DNA of 32,032 nucleotides from Nonomuraea aurantiaca (lineage in GTDB: Bacteria; Actinomycetota; Actinomycetes; Streptosporangiales; Streptosporangiaceae): contig NZ_JAIWNB010000052.1 in NCBI RefSeq assembly GCF_020215705.1, positions 1 through 32,032 of the forward strand, read 5' to 3'. Below, in pieces: positions 1 through 8,018 of the stretch (its first letter is position 1; each line of letters begins with the position of its first letter). Both the position numbers and the translations under genes were made by a program. The notes beneath the pieces were generated by a model. It did not search any database and was not told the DNA's origin. It saw only the letters and a list, made by a program, of their open reading frames with translations.

Positions 1-146
1 GTGCCCCAATGGCCGAGCAGGCGGGGTTTGATGTGCTCCGGGGTCAATGGCGTCTTGAGCAGTGGATTGTCCAGTAGATAGATCTGGCCCACCGACAGAT
101 AGTTCGCCGCGCGCCAGTACGCATCGACCTGACTGAGTACGTCCAT
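1..146 (-). CDS. xfp: Phosphoketolase (Xfp), N-terminal part, cut by window edge
   Basis: The first 48 codons of a D-xylulose-5-phosphate/fructose-6-phosphate phosphoketolase run off the left edge. The translation begins MDVLSQVDAYWRAANYLSVG and continues into QIYLLDN and HIKPRLLGHWG. These are hallmark N-terminal segments of the thiamine-diphosphate phosphoketolase family, and HIKPRLLGHWG lies at the substrate/ThDP site. The enzyme splits sugar phosphates with inorganic phosphate to give acetyl phosphate, a potential ATP source. The start is ATG at 146 with AAGGAG eight bases upstream. It lies 33 bp after the stop of a CBS-BON gene, so it is probably the last gene of a leftward operon whose DevR-like box is at 2024-2037. 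The identification is firm; the rest of the gene is not visible. Confidence 0.88.
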   Translation of the reverse strand, partial: MDVLSQVDAYWRAANYLSVGQIYLLDNPLLKTPLTPEHIKPRLLGHWG

Positions 147-179
147 CAGTGCTCCTTACGTCAGTGGGATCGACGCCGA

Positions 180-887
180 TCAGGCGCCGCCCCACATCGG
201 GACTTCGATGACGTCGTCGTGCTTCCAGGTGAGCTCGTCGTGGACGGCGACGACGCCGTCGATGCTCTCGGCCATGCGGACGGCGGCGATGGCTTCGGTG
301 TGCCTGCTGACGATCCCGTTCAGCGTGACGACGCCTTCGGTCACCTCGATGTCCAGGCCCTTTGGGTCGGTCCACATGGCGCTGGTCGGGATCCCGGCCA
401 GTACCAGCGCCCGGATCTCCTCGTCGGCGCGGAGGAAGACCTTGAGCAGGTCACGGCGGCTGACGATGCCGACGAGCCTGCCGTCCGCGTCGACGACGGG
501 CAGGCGCTTGACGCCATAGCGGTCCATCAGCCGGGCGGCCGCCACGACGGGGGAGTCGGGTGTGGTGACGTGGGCGGAGGCGGTCATCAGCTCGCCGGCG
601 GTCTCGCCGAGCGCCTTGTAGGAGCCGGTGCCCTCGCTGCCCATGGCGTGGCGGATGCGGGCGCGTAGTGGCGGCCGGTAGGCGTCGTCGTAGTAGAGCT
701 CTTTGAATTCCTCCTTGGCCAGCAGGTCGGCCTCGGATACGACGCCGAGCACGTGGTTGTCGTCGTCGAGTACGGGCACGCCGCTGACGGCTTTGCTGAT
801 GAGCAGGTCGGCGACGGTGCGGAAGGACGCTTTGTGGTTGACGGCGGTGACGTCGGTGGTCATCACGTCCGCGACGGTCGTTCTCAT
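180..887 (-). CDS. CBS-CBS-BON domain protein (235 aa)
   Basis: The start is ATG at 887 (MRTTVADVM), preceded by GAGGTGAT; an in-frame GTG at 896 is a weaker alternative. Two CBS motifs (about residues 5-57 and 95-150, ending in VLGVVSEADLL and LVGIVSRRDLL) are followed by a BON domain (about 165-230, with GVVTLNG). CBS pairs typically bind adenine nucleotides, and BON domains bind membranes or ligands. Such proteins are common in actinobacterial DosR regulons, but their exact role is unknown. The gene lies 5 bp after the preceding CBS gene and 33 bp before phosphoketolase, so it is third in a four-gene operon. It is a close paralogue of the full-length gene at 16482-17195. The function is inferred to be energy-state sensing. 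Confidence 0.85.
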   Translation of the reverse strand: MRTTVADVMTTDVTAVNHKASFRTVADLLISKAVSGVPVLDDDNHVLGVVSEADLLAKEEFKELYYDDAYRPPLRARIRHAMGSEGTGSYKALGETAGELMTASAHVTTPDSPVVAAARLMDRYGVKRLPVVDADGRLVGIVSRRDLLKVFLRADEEIRALVLAGIPTSAMWTDPKGLDIEVTEGVVTLNGIVSRHTEAIAAVRMAESIDGVVAVHDELTWKHDDVIEVPMWGGA

Positions 888-892
888 GGCGA

Positions 893-1489
893 TCACCTCA
901 GGTGTCTGACCCGGACGATGCCGGGCACAGTGCGGGCGAGCACGTCGGCGATGTGGTCGGCGTGCTGGTGGGGTGGCCCGCTCAGCTGGGCCACGCCGTC
1001 GCGGACGGCGACGTCCCAGCTGGGGCCGAAGGGGTAGTGCTCGCGCAGCGCGGCGATCACGTCCTGGCGCAGTTGCTCGTCCGGGCGGGCGAGCATGGCC
1101 AGCAGGTCGCGGCGGCTGACCATGCCCACGACCCGCTCACCCTGTACGACCGGCAAACTCTTGATCCGCTTGCCCACCATCAGATCGATGGCCGCGGTGA
1201 CGTCGGTGGTCTCGGTCACCGTGACGACCTGGCGGGTCATGATCTCCATGACCTGTCGGGGCGGCGGTTCGGCAGACGGATCGACGGGCCGTACCGATGC
1301 TCGCGGGTCGGGTTCGAACTCGCCGCGCAGCAGGTCGAGCTCGCTGACGACGCCGACCAGGCGGTCGGCGTCGTCGACGACGGGGGCGGCGGTGATGCCG
1401 TGGCCGTGCAGCTCCCGGATGGCCTGCCGAACCGGATCGGTGCGGCGTACGGTGATGGCCGGACTGCTCATGACCTCGCGCACGAGCAT
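893..1489 (-). CDS. CBS-CBS-BON domain protein (198 aa)
   Basis: This is the second gene of the leftward CBS operon. ATG at 1489 (MLVREVMSSPAITV) lies 2 bp after the upstream gene's stop, with GGAGG embedded in that gene's last codons. CBS-1 covers about residues 3-55 (LVGVVSELDLL) and CBS-2 about 80-135 (VVGMVSRRDLL). A short BON-like tail (about 140-198) contains GVAQLSG. The linker between the CBS motifs is short and proline-rich, and it lacks the EEFREQYY block shared by the other paralogues, so this is the most divergent member of the group. A longer reading from 1645 overlaps the upstream gene out of frame and is rejected. The likely role is nucleotide-responsive regulation; no target is visible. 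Confidence 0.82.
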   Translation of the reverse strand: MLVREVMSSPAITVRRTDPVRQAIRELHGHGITAAPVVDDADRLVGVVSELDLLRGEFEPDPRASVRPVDPSAEPPPRQVMEIMTRQVVTVTETTDVTAAIDLMVGKRIKSLPVVQGERVVGMVSRRDLLAMLARPDEQLRQDVIAALREHYPFGPSWDVAVRDGVAQLSGPPHQHADHIADVLARTVPGIVRVRHLR

Positions 1490-1491
1490 GG

Positions 1492-1959
1492 TTATCGGGC
1501 CTCCCACGTGGAGTCGTCGTGTTCCCAGGTGAGCTCGTCGATGACGTCGACCACGCCGTTGACGCGGCCGGTCATGCGCATCCGGCCGCTCAGTGTCACC
1601 ACGCCCTGGCGTACCTGGACGACGACGGCGGAGGTGTCCACCCACAGCCCTCGGTCGAGGATGTCCTCGCGCACCTCGGCGGCGATGTCACCGGCGGCTT
1701 TCTGCCTGCCTTTGGGGTGGCGCAGCCGGGCGCGCAGCGGCGGCTGGTAGCCCTCGCGGTAGAACTGCTCGCGGAACTCCTCCTTGCGCAGCAGGTCGGC
1801 CTCCGACACCATGCCGACGACGTGGCCGTCGTCGTCGACCACCGGGACGGCGCTGATGCCGCCGGCGATCAGGGTCTCGGCGATGTCCTTGAACGGGGTG
1901 CTCACGGTGACCGTGACGACCTTGGCGGTCATCACGTCGGCGACGGTCCTGCGCTTCAC
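1492..1959 (-). CDS. Single-CBS + BON protein (155 aa), second CBS motif missing
   Basis: This is the first gene of the leftward operon. Residues 1-55 form a CBS motif (VVGMVSEADLL), followed by the family linker EEFREQFYREGYQPPLRARL. The sequence then passes from KAAGDIAAE directly into a BON domain (about 100-150, GVVTLSG). The full-length paralogue at 16482-17195 has a second CBS motif of about 55 residues at that point. The deletion is in frame and the product still looks folded, so it is annotated as a gene. A lone CBS motif could still form a Bateman module by dimerising. A DevR-like box (2024-2037) lies 65 bp upstream of the start. The frameshifted gene at 9199-9905 has the same one-CBS architecture. 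Confidence 0.83.
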   Translation of the reverse strand: MKRRTVADVMTAKVVTVTVSTPFKDIAETLIAGGISAVPVVDDDGHVVGMVSEADLLRKEEFREQFYREGYQPPLRARLRHPKGRQKAAGDIAAEVREDILDRGLWVDTSAVVVQVRQGVVTLSGRMRMTGRVNGVVDVIDELTWEHDDSTWEAR

Positions 1960-2023
1960 GGCTCAGCCCTTCTCGTCCGCTGCTGTCATACCTTCAGCAC
2001 AGCCCCGCGGCAGCGCGCCTGGT

Positions 2024-2037
2024 AGGGCCGTAAGTCC
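2024..2037. promoter_or_regulatory. DevR/DosR-like box
   Basis: GGGCC-GTAA-GTCCC, 65 bp upstream of the three-gene CBS/phosphoketolase operon that starts at 1959. Both arms fit the DosR core. Confidence 0.75.
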
Positions 2038-2056
2038 CGAACGGGGTGGTCGTTGG

Positions 2057-4648
2057 TCAGCGCAGGCGGCGCAGCAGCGGAGACTGCGGTGGAGCGCAGG
2101 GCGCGATCCTGATCCGCACGTCCACCGTCGTGGCGCCGTCGGCCGTGACGATGACCGGGTTGAGGTCGAGCTCGGCCACCTCGGGCAGGTCTTCGAGCAG
2201 CTTGCTCACCCGTACGAGCTGGTCGGCCAGGGCATCCACCCGGACGAGCGGCGAGCCGCGGTAGCCGTGCAGCAGCGGCGAGCAGCGCAGCTCCTCGATC
2301 ATCTCGGCGGCGTCGGTGACCGGGGGGACCCGGAAGGCGCGGTCGGCCAGCAGCTCCGCTGTCACACCGCCCATCCCGACCATGGCCAGCGGCCCGAACG
2401 CAGGGTAGTTGACGCCGCCGATGATGATCTCGACCCCACCGGGCAGCATCGGCTGGAGGACCGCGCCGGTCATATCCGAGCCGATGCGTGACGACATTTC
2501 GTGATACGCCTGCCGTACCTCCTCGGCTGTCCGCAGGTTCAGGCGGACGCCGCCGACGTCGCTCTTGTGCACGGGACCTGCGGCCTTGAGTACGGCCGGC
2601 AGCCCGAGACGGACGGCGGCCTCGGCGGCGTCATCCGGCCCGCTCACATCCGCGGACTCCACCAGGCTCAGGCCGTAGCAGGCGAGCAGCCGGAGAGCGG
2701 CTGTGGGGGAGAGCCAGCGGCCGTCCGGGGCCAGGGCCAGCTCGGCGTGGACGATCTGCCGTGCGGCGGCGGTGTCGGCGGACGGAGGTTCGGCGGCGGG
2801 CACGGCCGGGCGCGCCCGGCATTCGGCGTAGCGCACTACGTGGGCGAGCGCCTCGACGGCCTGCTCCGGGAACGCGTAGGTGGGAACCCGGCCGTTGATC
2901 AGCCCGTCATGGCCGACGACGCAGGCCAGCACGGTTGTGGCGGCGTCCTTGGTCGCGGCGGCGATGGCCTGACGGGTCTCCTCCAGACCGGAGCCGAACG
3001 GCGGGGTGTAGATGATGAGCACCACGTCCACGTCGGAAGCCTCGACGAGCGCCTTGACAGCTCCACCGATCTCGTCGGCGGTCGCGTCGGCGGTGAGGTC
3101 CACGGGATTGCCGAGCGCGGCGGCGGTGCGGGCCGCCAGCAGCCCAGAGGGCAGCTCGGGTACGACCAGACCGTGCCCCTCGCAGGCGTCGGCGGCCATC
3201 GCCTCCGGCCCGCCGGAGTTGCCGACGATCGCCACGCGGCGACCCTTGGGGAGGGGCTGGCAGGCCAGCAGCCGGGCGGTGTCGATCAGGTCGCGCACGC
3301 TGTCGAGCCTGATCACCCCGCAGGCGCGGGCGAGCGCGTCCACCGCCACGTCCGGAGTGGCCGCCGCCGCGGTGTGCGAACGGACAGCCCGGTCGCCCGC
3401 GCCCGAGCGGCCGCTCTTGACCAGCAGGATCGGCTTCTTGGCCGCGACGCGGCGGGCGATGCGGGCGAACTTGCGCGGGTTGCCGAACGACTCCAGGTAG
3501 AGCGCGATCACGTCGGTGTGCTCGTCGTCCTCCCAGTACTCCAGCAGGTCGTTGCCGCTGACGTCGGCCTTGTTGCCGACCGAGACGAACGACGAGACCT
3601 CCAGCCGTTCCAGCAGCGCGGCGCCCACCGCACCCGATTGCGACATCAGCGCGACGCGGCCGGCGGCGGGGGAGCGCGGCAGGAAGCTGGCATTGAGGCG
3701 GACGGCGGTGTTGACGATGCCCAGGCAGTTCGGGCCGACCAGCCGCATCCCGGCGGTGCGGCAGATCTTCAGAAGGTCCGCCTCCACGTCGCCCTGCCCG
3801 CTCTCGGCGAACCCGGACGTCAGCACGACGAGCCCGGCCACTCCCGCCTCGGCGCAGTCACGGGCCACCTCCAGCACATGTCTGGCGGGAACGGCCACGA
3901 CGGCCAGATCTACGTCATCGGGAACCCTCGCGTGGCAGGTCAACCCGGCCACCACGGCCGCGTTGGGGTTGACCGGGAAGAGCGGCCCGCTGAAGCCGCC
4001 GTCGATCAGGTTGCGCAGCACCCGGTGTCCCACGCCTGACGGGTCGCGCCCGGCGCCGATCACCGCCACGGACCGCGGTTCCAGCACGCGGGTCAGCGAG
4101 GCCCGCTCGGCCTCGTGATCACGCGCCTCGACGCCCGCCGCCAACCGTGCCGTCGGTCGTGAGGCGATGCTGAGGTGCAACGTGCCGCCATCGCAGTGCC
4201 GCGTCATGTCCAGGCCGAGATCGCGCAGGACATTGATCATCGGCCGGTTCTCGGCGAGCACGTCGGCCACCAGTTCGCGTACGCCATGACCGCCCGCCTC
4301 CAGAGCCACGTGCTCCAGCAGCAGCGTGCCGAGCCCGTGGCCGTGTACGGCGTCGTCCAGGAGGATCGCCAGGTCGGCGCTGCCGTCCCGGGTGGGGATG
4401 TATTCGGCGACGGCGACCAGCCGCCCTCGCATGGTGGCCACCAGCGCGTGACCGCCGTACTTCTCCGCGGTGATGCGGTCCATATAGGAGTGGGCGGTGT
4501 TGCGGCCGCCGGTGAAGAAACGCAGGTAGGCCGACCGTTCCGAGGAGCGGTCCACCAGCCTGTGCAGGGCTTGGCGGTCGGTGGGGAGAAGTGGGCGCAC
4601 GTGGGCGATGCCGCCGTCACGCAACAGCACGTCATAGCCGTCAGGCAT
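2057..4648 (-). CDS. GNAT acetyltransferase fused to ADP-forming acyl-CoA synthetase
   Basis: This 863-residue protein starts at ATG 4648 (MPDGYDVLLRDGG), with GGAG seven bases upstream. Residues 1-165 form a GNAT domain with the acetyl-CoA loop GHGLGT (103-108). From about 190 come a CoA-binding Rossmann domain, a succinyl-CoA-ligase-like domain and, from about 640, an ATP-grasp domain, as in ADP-forming acetyl/acyl-CoA synthetases. His425 in an RSHT motif matches the region that carries the phosphohistidine in that family. Proteins with GNAT plus this module include Pat-type protein lysine acyltransferases, so the role may be acyl-CoA/ATP interconversion, regulatory acylation, or both. It overlaps the upstream nitroreductase remnant by 8 bp, implying translational coupling. 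Confidence 0.85.
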   Translation of the reverse strand: MPDGYDVLLRDGGIAHVRPLLPTDRQALHRLVDRSSERSAYLRFFTGGRNTAHSYMDRITAEKYGGHALVATMRGRLVAVAEYIPTRDGSADLAILLDDAVHGHGLGTLLLEHVALEAGGHGVRELVADVLAENRPMINVLRDLGLDMTRHCDGGTLHLSIASRPTARLAAGVEARDHEAERASLTRVLEPRSVAVIGAGRDPSGVGHRVLRNLIDGGFSGPLFPVNPNAAVVAGLTCHARVPDDVDLAVVAVPARHVLEVARDCAEAGVAGLVVLTSGFAESGQGDVEADLLKICRTAGMRLVGPNCLGIVNTAVRLNASFLPRSPAAGRVALMSQSGAVGAALLERLEVSSFVSVGNKADVSGNDLLEYWEDDEHTDVIALYLESFGNPRKFARIARRVAAKKPILLVKSGRSGAGDRAVRSHTAAAATPDVAVDALARACGVIRLDSVRDLIDTARLLACQPLPKGRRVAIVGNSGGPEAMAADACEGHGLVVPELPSGLLAARTAAALGNPVDLTADATADEIGGAVKALVEASDVDVVLIIYTPPFGSGLEETRQAIAAATKDAATTVLACVVGHDGLINGRVPTYAFPEQAVEALAHVVRYAECRARPAVPAAEPPSADTAAARQIVHAELALAPDGRWLSPTAALRLLACYGLSLVESADVSGPDDAAEAAVRLGLPAVLKAAGPVHKSDVGGVRLNLRTAEEVRQAYHEMSSRIGSDMTGAVLQPMLPGGVEIIIGGVNYPAFGPLAMVGMGGVTAELLADRAFRVPPVTDAAEMIEELRCSPLLHGYRGSPLVRVDALADQLVRVSKLLEDLPEVAELDLNPVIVTADGATTVDVRIRIAPCAPPQSPLLRRLR

Positions 4649-5030
4649 GGTGGGTCTCCAGTTCGCCGGCCGGGCGACGCGGTGGACGGGCCCCGTACGG
4701 GCCATAACCGAGTCGGATGATCATTTGGGGGTGGCCGCGCCGGTGACGCGGGTCCCTGCGGTGGCGCATGTCGCGCAGGTCCAGCGGCTGGTTGAGGAAC
4801 GACGCCGACAGTCCGCGCGCGGTGGCCACCACCCAACACGCGTTGTAGCGCCTGTCCGGCTCGCAGCCAGTCGAGCGGTCGATCGCCGGGAGTGGTGAGC
4901 GCCGCGGCAAACTGATCTCCTTACCGGACACGGCGAAGCGCCACGGCTGGGTGTTGTGCACGGAAGGCGCCTGACCGGCTGCGATGAGCAGCCGCCTGAC
5001 GCCGAGTTCGGCGGCGAGTGATGGGGACAT
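4641..5030 (-). pseudogene. Acg-family nitroreductase remnant with large internal deletion (129 aa)
   Basis: ATG at 5030 has GGGAGG upstream. Residues 1-45 carry the family N-terminus (APSVHNTQPWRF), identical in pattern to the intact Acg protein at 5236-6225. The frame stays open but passes through nonfamily sequence to the family C-terminus (SASFLNQPLDLRDMRH, then GHPQMIIRLGYG). About 200 central residues of a protein usually near 330 aa are missing, including most of the flavin fold. Its last 8 bp overlap the start of the acyl-CoA synthetase, so it may survive as a translated leader. DosR regulons commonly include several Acg-type nitroreductases. It is unlikely to be catalytically active. 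Confidence 0.75.
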
Positions 5031-5101
5031 GACGCACCTCCCGCCACCCACGCTGTCGCAGGTGCCGCGCCCTCCGGCAGTGCCGTACGGCCTCGGCCTT
5101 C

Positions 5102-5115
5102 GTGCCGAAGGTCCC
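5102..5115. promoter_or_regulatory. DevR/DosR-like box (left arm weak)
   Basis: GTGCC-GAAG-GTCCC, 72 bp upstream of the leftward Acg-remnant/acyl-CoA synthetase unit. The right arm is perfect. Confidence 0.55.
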
Positions 5116-5163
5116 GGCAGTCCGTGGCGAGCGTTCAACGAGGGCTGATGCCTCTAATGGGGT

Positions 5164-5177
5164 GGGACCTTCGGCCC
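5164..5177. promoter_or_regulatory. DevR/DosR-like box
   Basis: GGGAC-CTTC-GGCCC, 59 bp upstream of the rightward Acg nitroreductase (start 5236). With the box at 5102 it gives each divergent unit its own site. Confidence 0.75.
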
Positions 5178-5235
5178 TGCCCGGCCGCCTTGCCGATGTG
5201 ATGCGCTGGTGTCATCACCGAGTGGAGGTGCTGTC

Positions 5236-6225
5236 ATGGTCGTCACTCGTACGGCGCAGCATCGGGAGCGTGCCATCCAGGCGGCGTTGCAGGCCGCTCG
5301 CTGGGCTCCTTCCGTGCACAACACGCAGCCTTGGTCTTTCGGCGTGCACGGTGAGGAGATCAGTTTGCGGGCCGACACCGCCAGGAAGCTGCTCGTCGGT
5401 GACAGTGCCGGCAGGGAGTTGCTGATCAGTTGCGGGGCCGCCCTTTTTACCGTCCGTACGGCGCTGCGTTGTGCGGGTTATGAGCCGTCCGTGCGGGTGC
5501 TGCCGGACCCGGACCGTCCCTCGCTGCTGGCCACGATCAGGCTGGGAGCGGAGGTGGAGGCCGATGAGGACACGCGGGCGCTCGGCGGGGAGATCGAGCG
5601 GCGCCGGACTCACAGGGCGGGGTTCACCGATCTGCCCGTGCCTGAGCGGCTGGTCGAAGGGCTGGTCAAGGACGCGAGGTGTGAGGGGGCCAGGCTGACG
5701 CCGGTCGGTTCGGTGGCCGCGGTGGGCATCATCGCGGCGCTCACCCAGGCGGCGCAGGCGGCGCAGTCGCAGGACCGGGTGCTCAGCCTGGAGGTGATCC
5801 GCTGGGCGCGGCCGCCGGGCAGCGCCCGCAAGGACGGGGTGCCGGCCGAGGGCTACCCGCGCCGGGCGGCCCGGACGGACCCGGACTTCCCGCAGCGTGA
5901 CTACGCCTGGCGCCACGATTGGGGCAGCCAGGCCGATCAGTGTGCTTCCACGACCACCGAAGTCGTGGCACTGCTCACCACCCCGGGCGACACCCGGCAG
6001 GAGTGGATCGCGACGGGACAGGCATTGCAGAGCGTCCTTCTGCATGCCTCCGCCTACGGTGTCAGCGCCGCCTTCCACACCCAGGCGTTGGAGATGTACC
6101 ACCTGCGCGAGTTCCTCAGGCAGGAGCTGTGCTCGCAGGAGTACCCACAGATGATCATGCGGCTGGGCATCACCTTCGACGACAAGGAATCCGTCCGTCG
6201 GCCACTGTCCGACATGCTGGAGTAG
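5236..6225 (+). CDS. Acg-type nitroreductase (329 aa)
   Basis: ATG at 5236 follows GGAGG by seven bases; an in-frame upstream start at 5209 lacks this support. ARWAPSVHNTQPW (about residues 21-33) and the C-terminal QMIMRLGI segment are typical of the Acg/Rv2032-like group, full length at 329 aa. In mycobacteria these proteins are DosR-regulated. Some are reported to sequester flavin or lack classical nitroreductase activity, so the catalytic role is uncertain. It is divergent from the deleted Acg copy and carries its own DevR-like box. It lies 65 bp before devS, with no box in that gap, so devS may be read from the same transcript. Confidence 0.85.
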   Translation: MVVTRTAQHRERAIQAALQAARWAPSVHNTQPWSFGVHGEEISLRADTARKLLVGDSAGRELLISCGAALFTVRTALRCAGYEPSVRVLPDPDRPSLLATIRLGAEVEADEDTRALGGEIERRRTHRAGFTDLPVPERLVEGLVKDARCEGARLTPVGSVAAVGIIAALTQAAQAAQSQDRVLSLEVIRWARPPGSARKDGVPAEGYPRRAARTDPDFPQRDYAWRHDWGSQADQCASTTTEVVALLTTPGDTRQEWIATGQALQSVLLHASAYGVSAAFHTQALEMYHLREFLRQELCSQEYPQMIMRLGITFDDKESVRRPLSDMLE

Positions 6226-6290
6226 GAGCCGAGCGCTTATCGACCCGTGGGTGATGGTCGTGGGCGCGTCTCGGTGTAACACTGATCTTT

Positions 6291-7979
6291 ATGATGGAAG
6301 GCGAGCATCGCCCGTTGATGCCGAATATGCGGCTGGATGAGTTGCTGGCCGAGCTGCAGGTGCGGCTGAATGCCGTGCTGGCCACCCGCGACAGGGCGCA
6401 CGCGCTGCTGGAAGCCGTCGTGTCGGTGGGCAGCGACCTGGATCTGGAGACGGTGCTGCGCCGGATCGTGGAGACCGCGACCAAGTTGGTGGACGCCAGT
6501 TATGGTGCGCTGGGCGTGGTCGGGCAGGAGAACACGCTCCTGCAGTTCATCCCGGTCGGCTTGAGCGAGGAGGAGATCGCCCGCATCGAGCACTGGCCGC
6601 ACGGGCTCGGCCTGCTCGGGCTGCTGATCAAGGATGCCCGGCCGCTGCGCCTCGGCCGTATCTCCGACCACCCGGAATCCTATGGGTTCCCTCCCGGGCA
6701 CCCGCCGATGGGCACCTTCCTCGGCGTGCCGGTACGGGTGCGCGATGAGGTGTTCGGCAACCTGTATCTGACCGAGAAGCGCGGCGGCGGCGAGTTCGAT
6801 GAGGAGGACGAGGCGATCGTCATCGCGCTGGCCACCGCCGCCGGTGTCGCGGTGGAGAACGCCCGGCTGTTCGAGGAGACCCGGCGGCGCGAGACCTGGC
6901 TGCAGGCCTCCTCCGAGGTCACCACCAGCCTGCTGTCCGGGGCCGACCCGCGCGAGGTGCTCACCCTGCTGGCGGCCCGCGCCCGTCAGATGAGCGACGC
7001 CGACCTCGTGAAGATCCTCATGCCGGAGGCGGGCGGCCGGTCCCTGGTGGTGGAGTACGTCGATGGCGAGCACGCCGAGCAGGTGGCGGGCCTGACCTTC
7101 GATCTGGCGTCCACCGCGGCCGGTCAGGTTTACACCCGCGGCGAGGCGGTTTCGGCGCAGGAGCTGCACGAGACGAACTCACCGTTGCGTCATTTGGGCT
7201 TCGGCCCCGAGCTGCTGATGCCCCTGGGCGTGGGGGAGAAGGTGCGCGGTGTGGTGGCGGTGGCGAAACGGTCGGGCCGGTTGCCGTTCAGCGCGGCGGA
7301 CCTGCGCATGCTGGGGGCGTTCGCCGGGCAGGCCGCTATCGCGCTTGAGCTGGCCGAGGCCCGCCGGGACGCCGAACGCCTCGGCCTGCTCGAAGATCGC
7401 GATCGTATCGCCAAGGATCTGCACGATGTGGTCATCCAGCGGCTGTTCGCGATCGCGATGACGCTGATGAGCACGGTCCGGCTGGTGGACAAGCCTGAGG
7501 TGTCGAGCCGGATGCGGCATGCGATCGACGAGTTGGACGAGACCATCCGGCAGATCCGTTCGACCATCTTCGCCCTGCAGGGGCCGCGCGAGACGGGTGG
7601 GCCGAGCCTGCGGGCGCAGATCGTGGAGTTGGTGGAATCGGCTCGTGGCCATCTCGGCTTCATGCCAGGCCTGCTGATGGAGGGCCAGCTCGACAACCGC
7701 GTGCCTGAACCCGTCGCCGAGCATCTGCTGGCCGTCCTGCGCGAAGCGCTGTCCAACGTGGTCCGCCACGCCAAGGCCTCCAAAGCTGATGTTTCCGTCG
7801 AAGTGGCGGATGACGTTCTCACGCTGGCCGTTCAGGACAACGGCGTCGGACTGCCCGCCGGTGGCAGGCGAAGCGGCCTGCGCAACCTGCAGGAGCGTGC
7901 CACCGCGCTCGGGGGGTCCTTCGACGTCATCTCTCCAGAGGCCGGGGGGACCGCTCTTCGCTGGAGTGTTCCTCTCTGA
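6291..7979 (+). CDS. devS: DevS/DosT-like GAF haem-sensor histidine kinase
   Basis: This 562-residue kinase has two GAF domains (about residues 45-195 and 210-355), a HisKA_3 dimerisation region with the phospho-acceptor His378 (DRIAKDLHD), and a HATPase_c domain with the N-box REALSNVVRHA (484-494) and DNGVG (516-520). In GAF-A, His137 and Tyr159 are 22 residues apart, exactly as the proximal haem ligand His149 and distal Tyr171 of mycobacterial DevS (published residues). Haem-based oxygen/redox sensing is therefore likely. The first ATG (6291) has a weak ribosome site, so starts at codons 10 or 13 are possible. It converges on devR rather than sharing an operon with it, and no DevR-like box precedes it. 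Confidence 0.92.
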   Translation: MMEGEHRPLMPNMRLDELLAELQVRLNAVLATRDRAHALLEAVVSVGSDLDLETVLRRIVETATKLVDASYGALGVVGQENTLLQFIPVGLSEEEIARIEHWPHGLGLLGLLIKDARPLRLGRISDHPESYGFPPGHPPMGTFLGVPVRVRDEVFGNLYLTEKRGGGEFDEEDEAIVIALATAAGVAVENARLFEETRRRETWLQASSEVTTSLLSGADPREVLTLLAARARQMSDADLVKILMPEAGGRSLVVEYVDGEHAEQVAGLTFDLASTAAGQVYTRGEAVSAQELHETNSPLRHLGFGPELLMPLGVGEKVRGVVAVAKRSGRLPFSAADLRMLGAFAGQAAIALELAEARRDAERLGLLEDRDRIAKDLHDVVIQRLFAIAMTLMSTVRLVDKPEVSSRMRHAIDELDETIRQIRSTIFALQGPRETGGPSLRAQIVELVESARGHLGFMPGLLMEGQLDNRVPEPVAEHLLAVLREALSNVVRHAKASKADVSVEVADDVLTLAVQDNGVGLPAGGRRSGLRNLQERATALGGSFDVISPEAGGTALRWSVPL

Positions 7980-8018
7980 TGCGCTCAGATTCGCCGTCGC
8001 ACTTAGGACGAAGGCCCG

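Noticed and set aside
2501..4039. 512-codon forward ORF opposite the acyl-CoA synthetase
   Set aside because: Shadow of a high-GC gene; the composition is low-complexity and no domain is visible.
8005..8018. Box-like AGGAC-GAAG-GCCCG between convergent devS and devR
   Set aside because: It lies downstream of both genes with no start codon in range, and both arms have mismatches.
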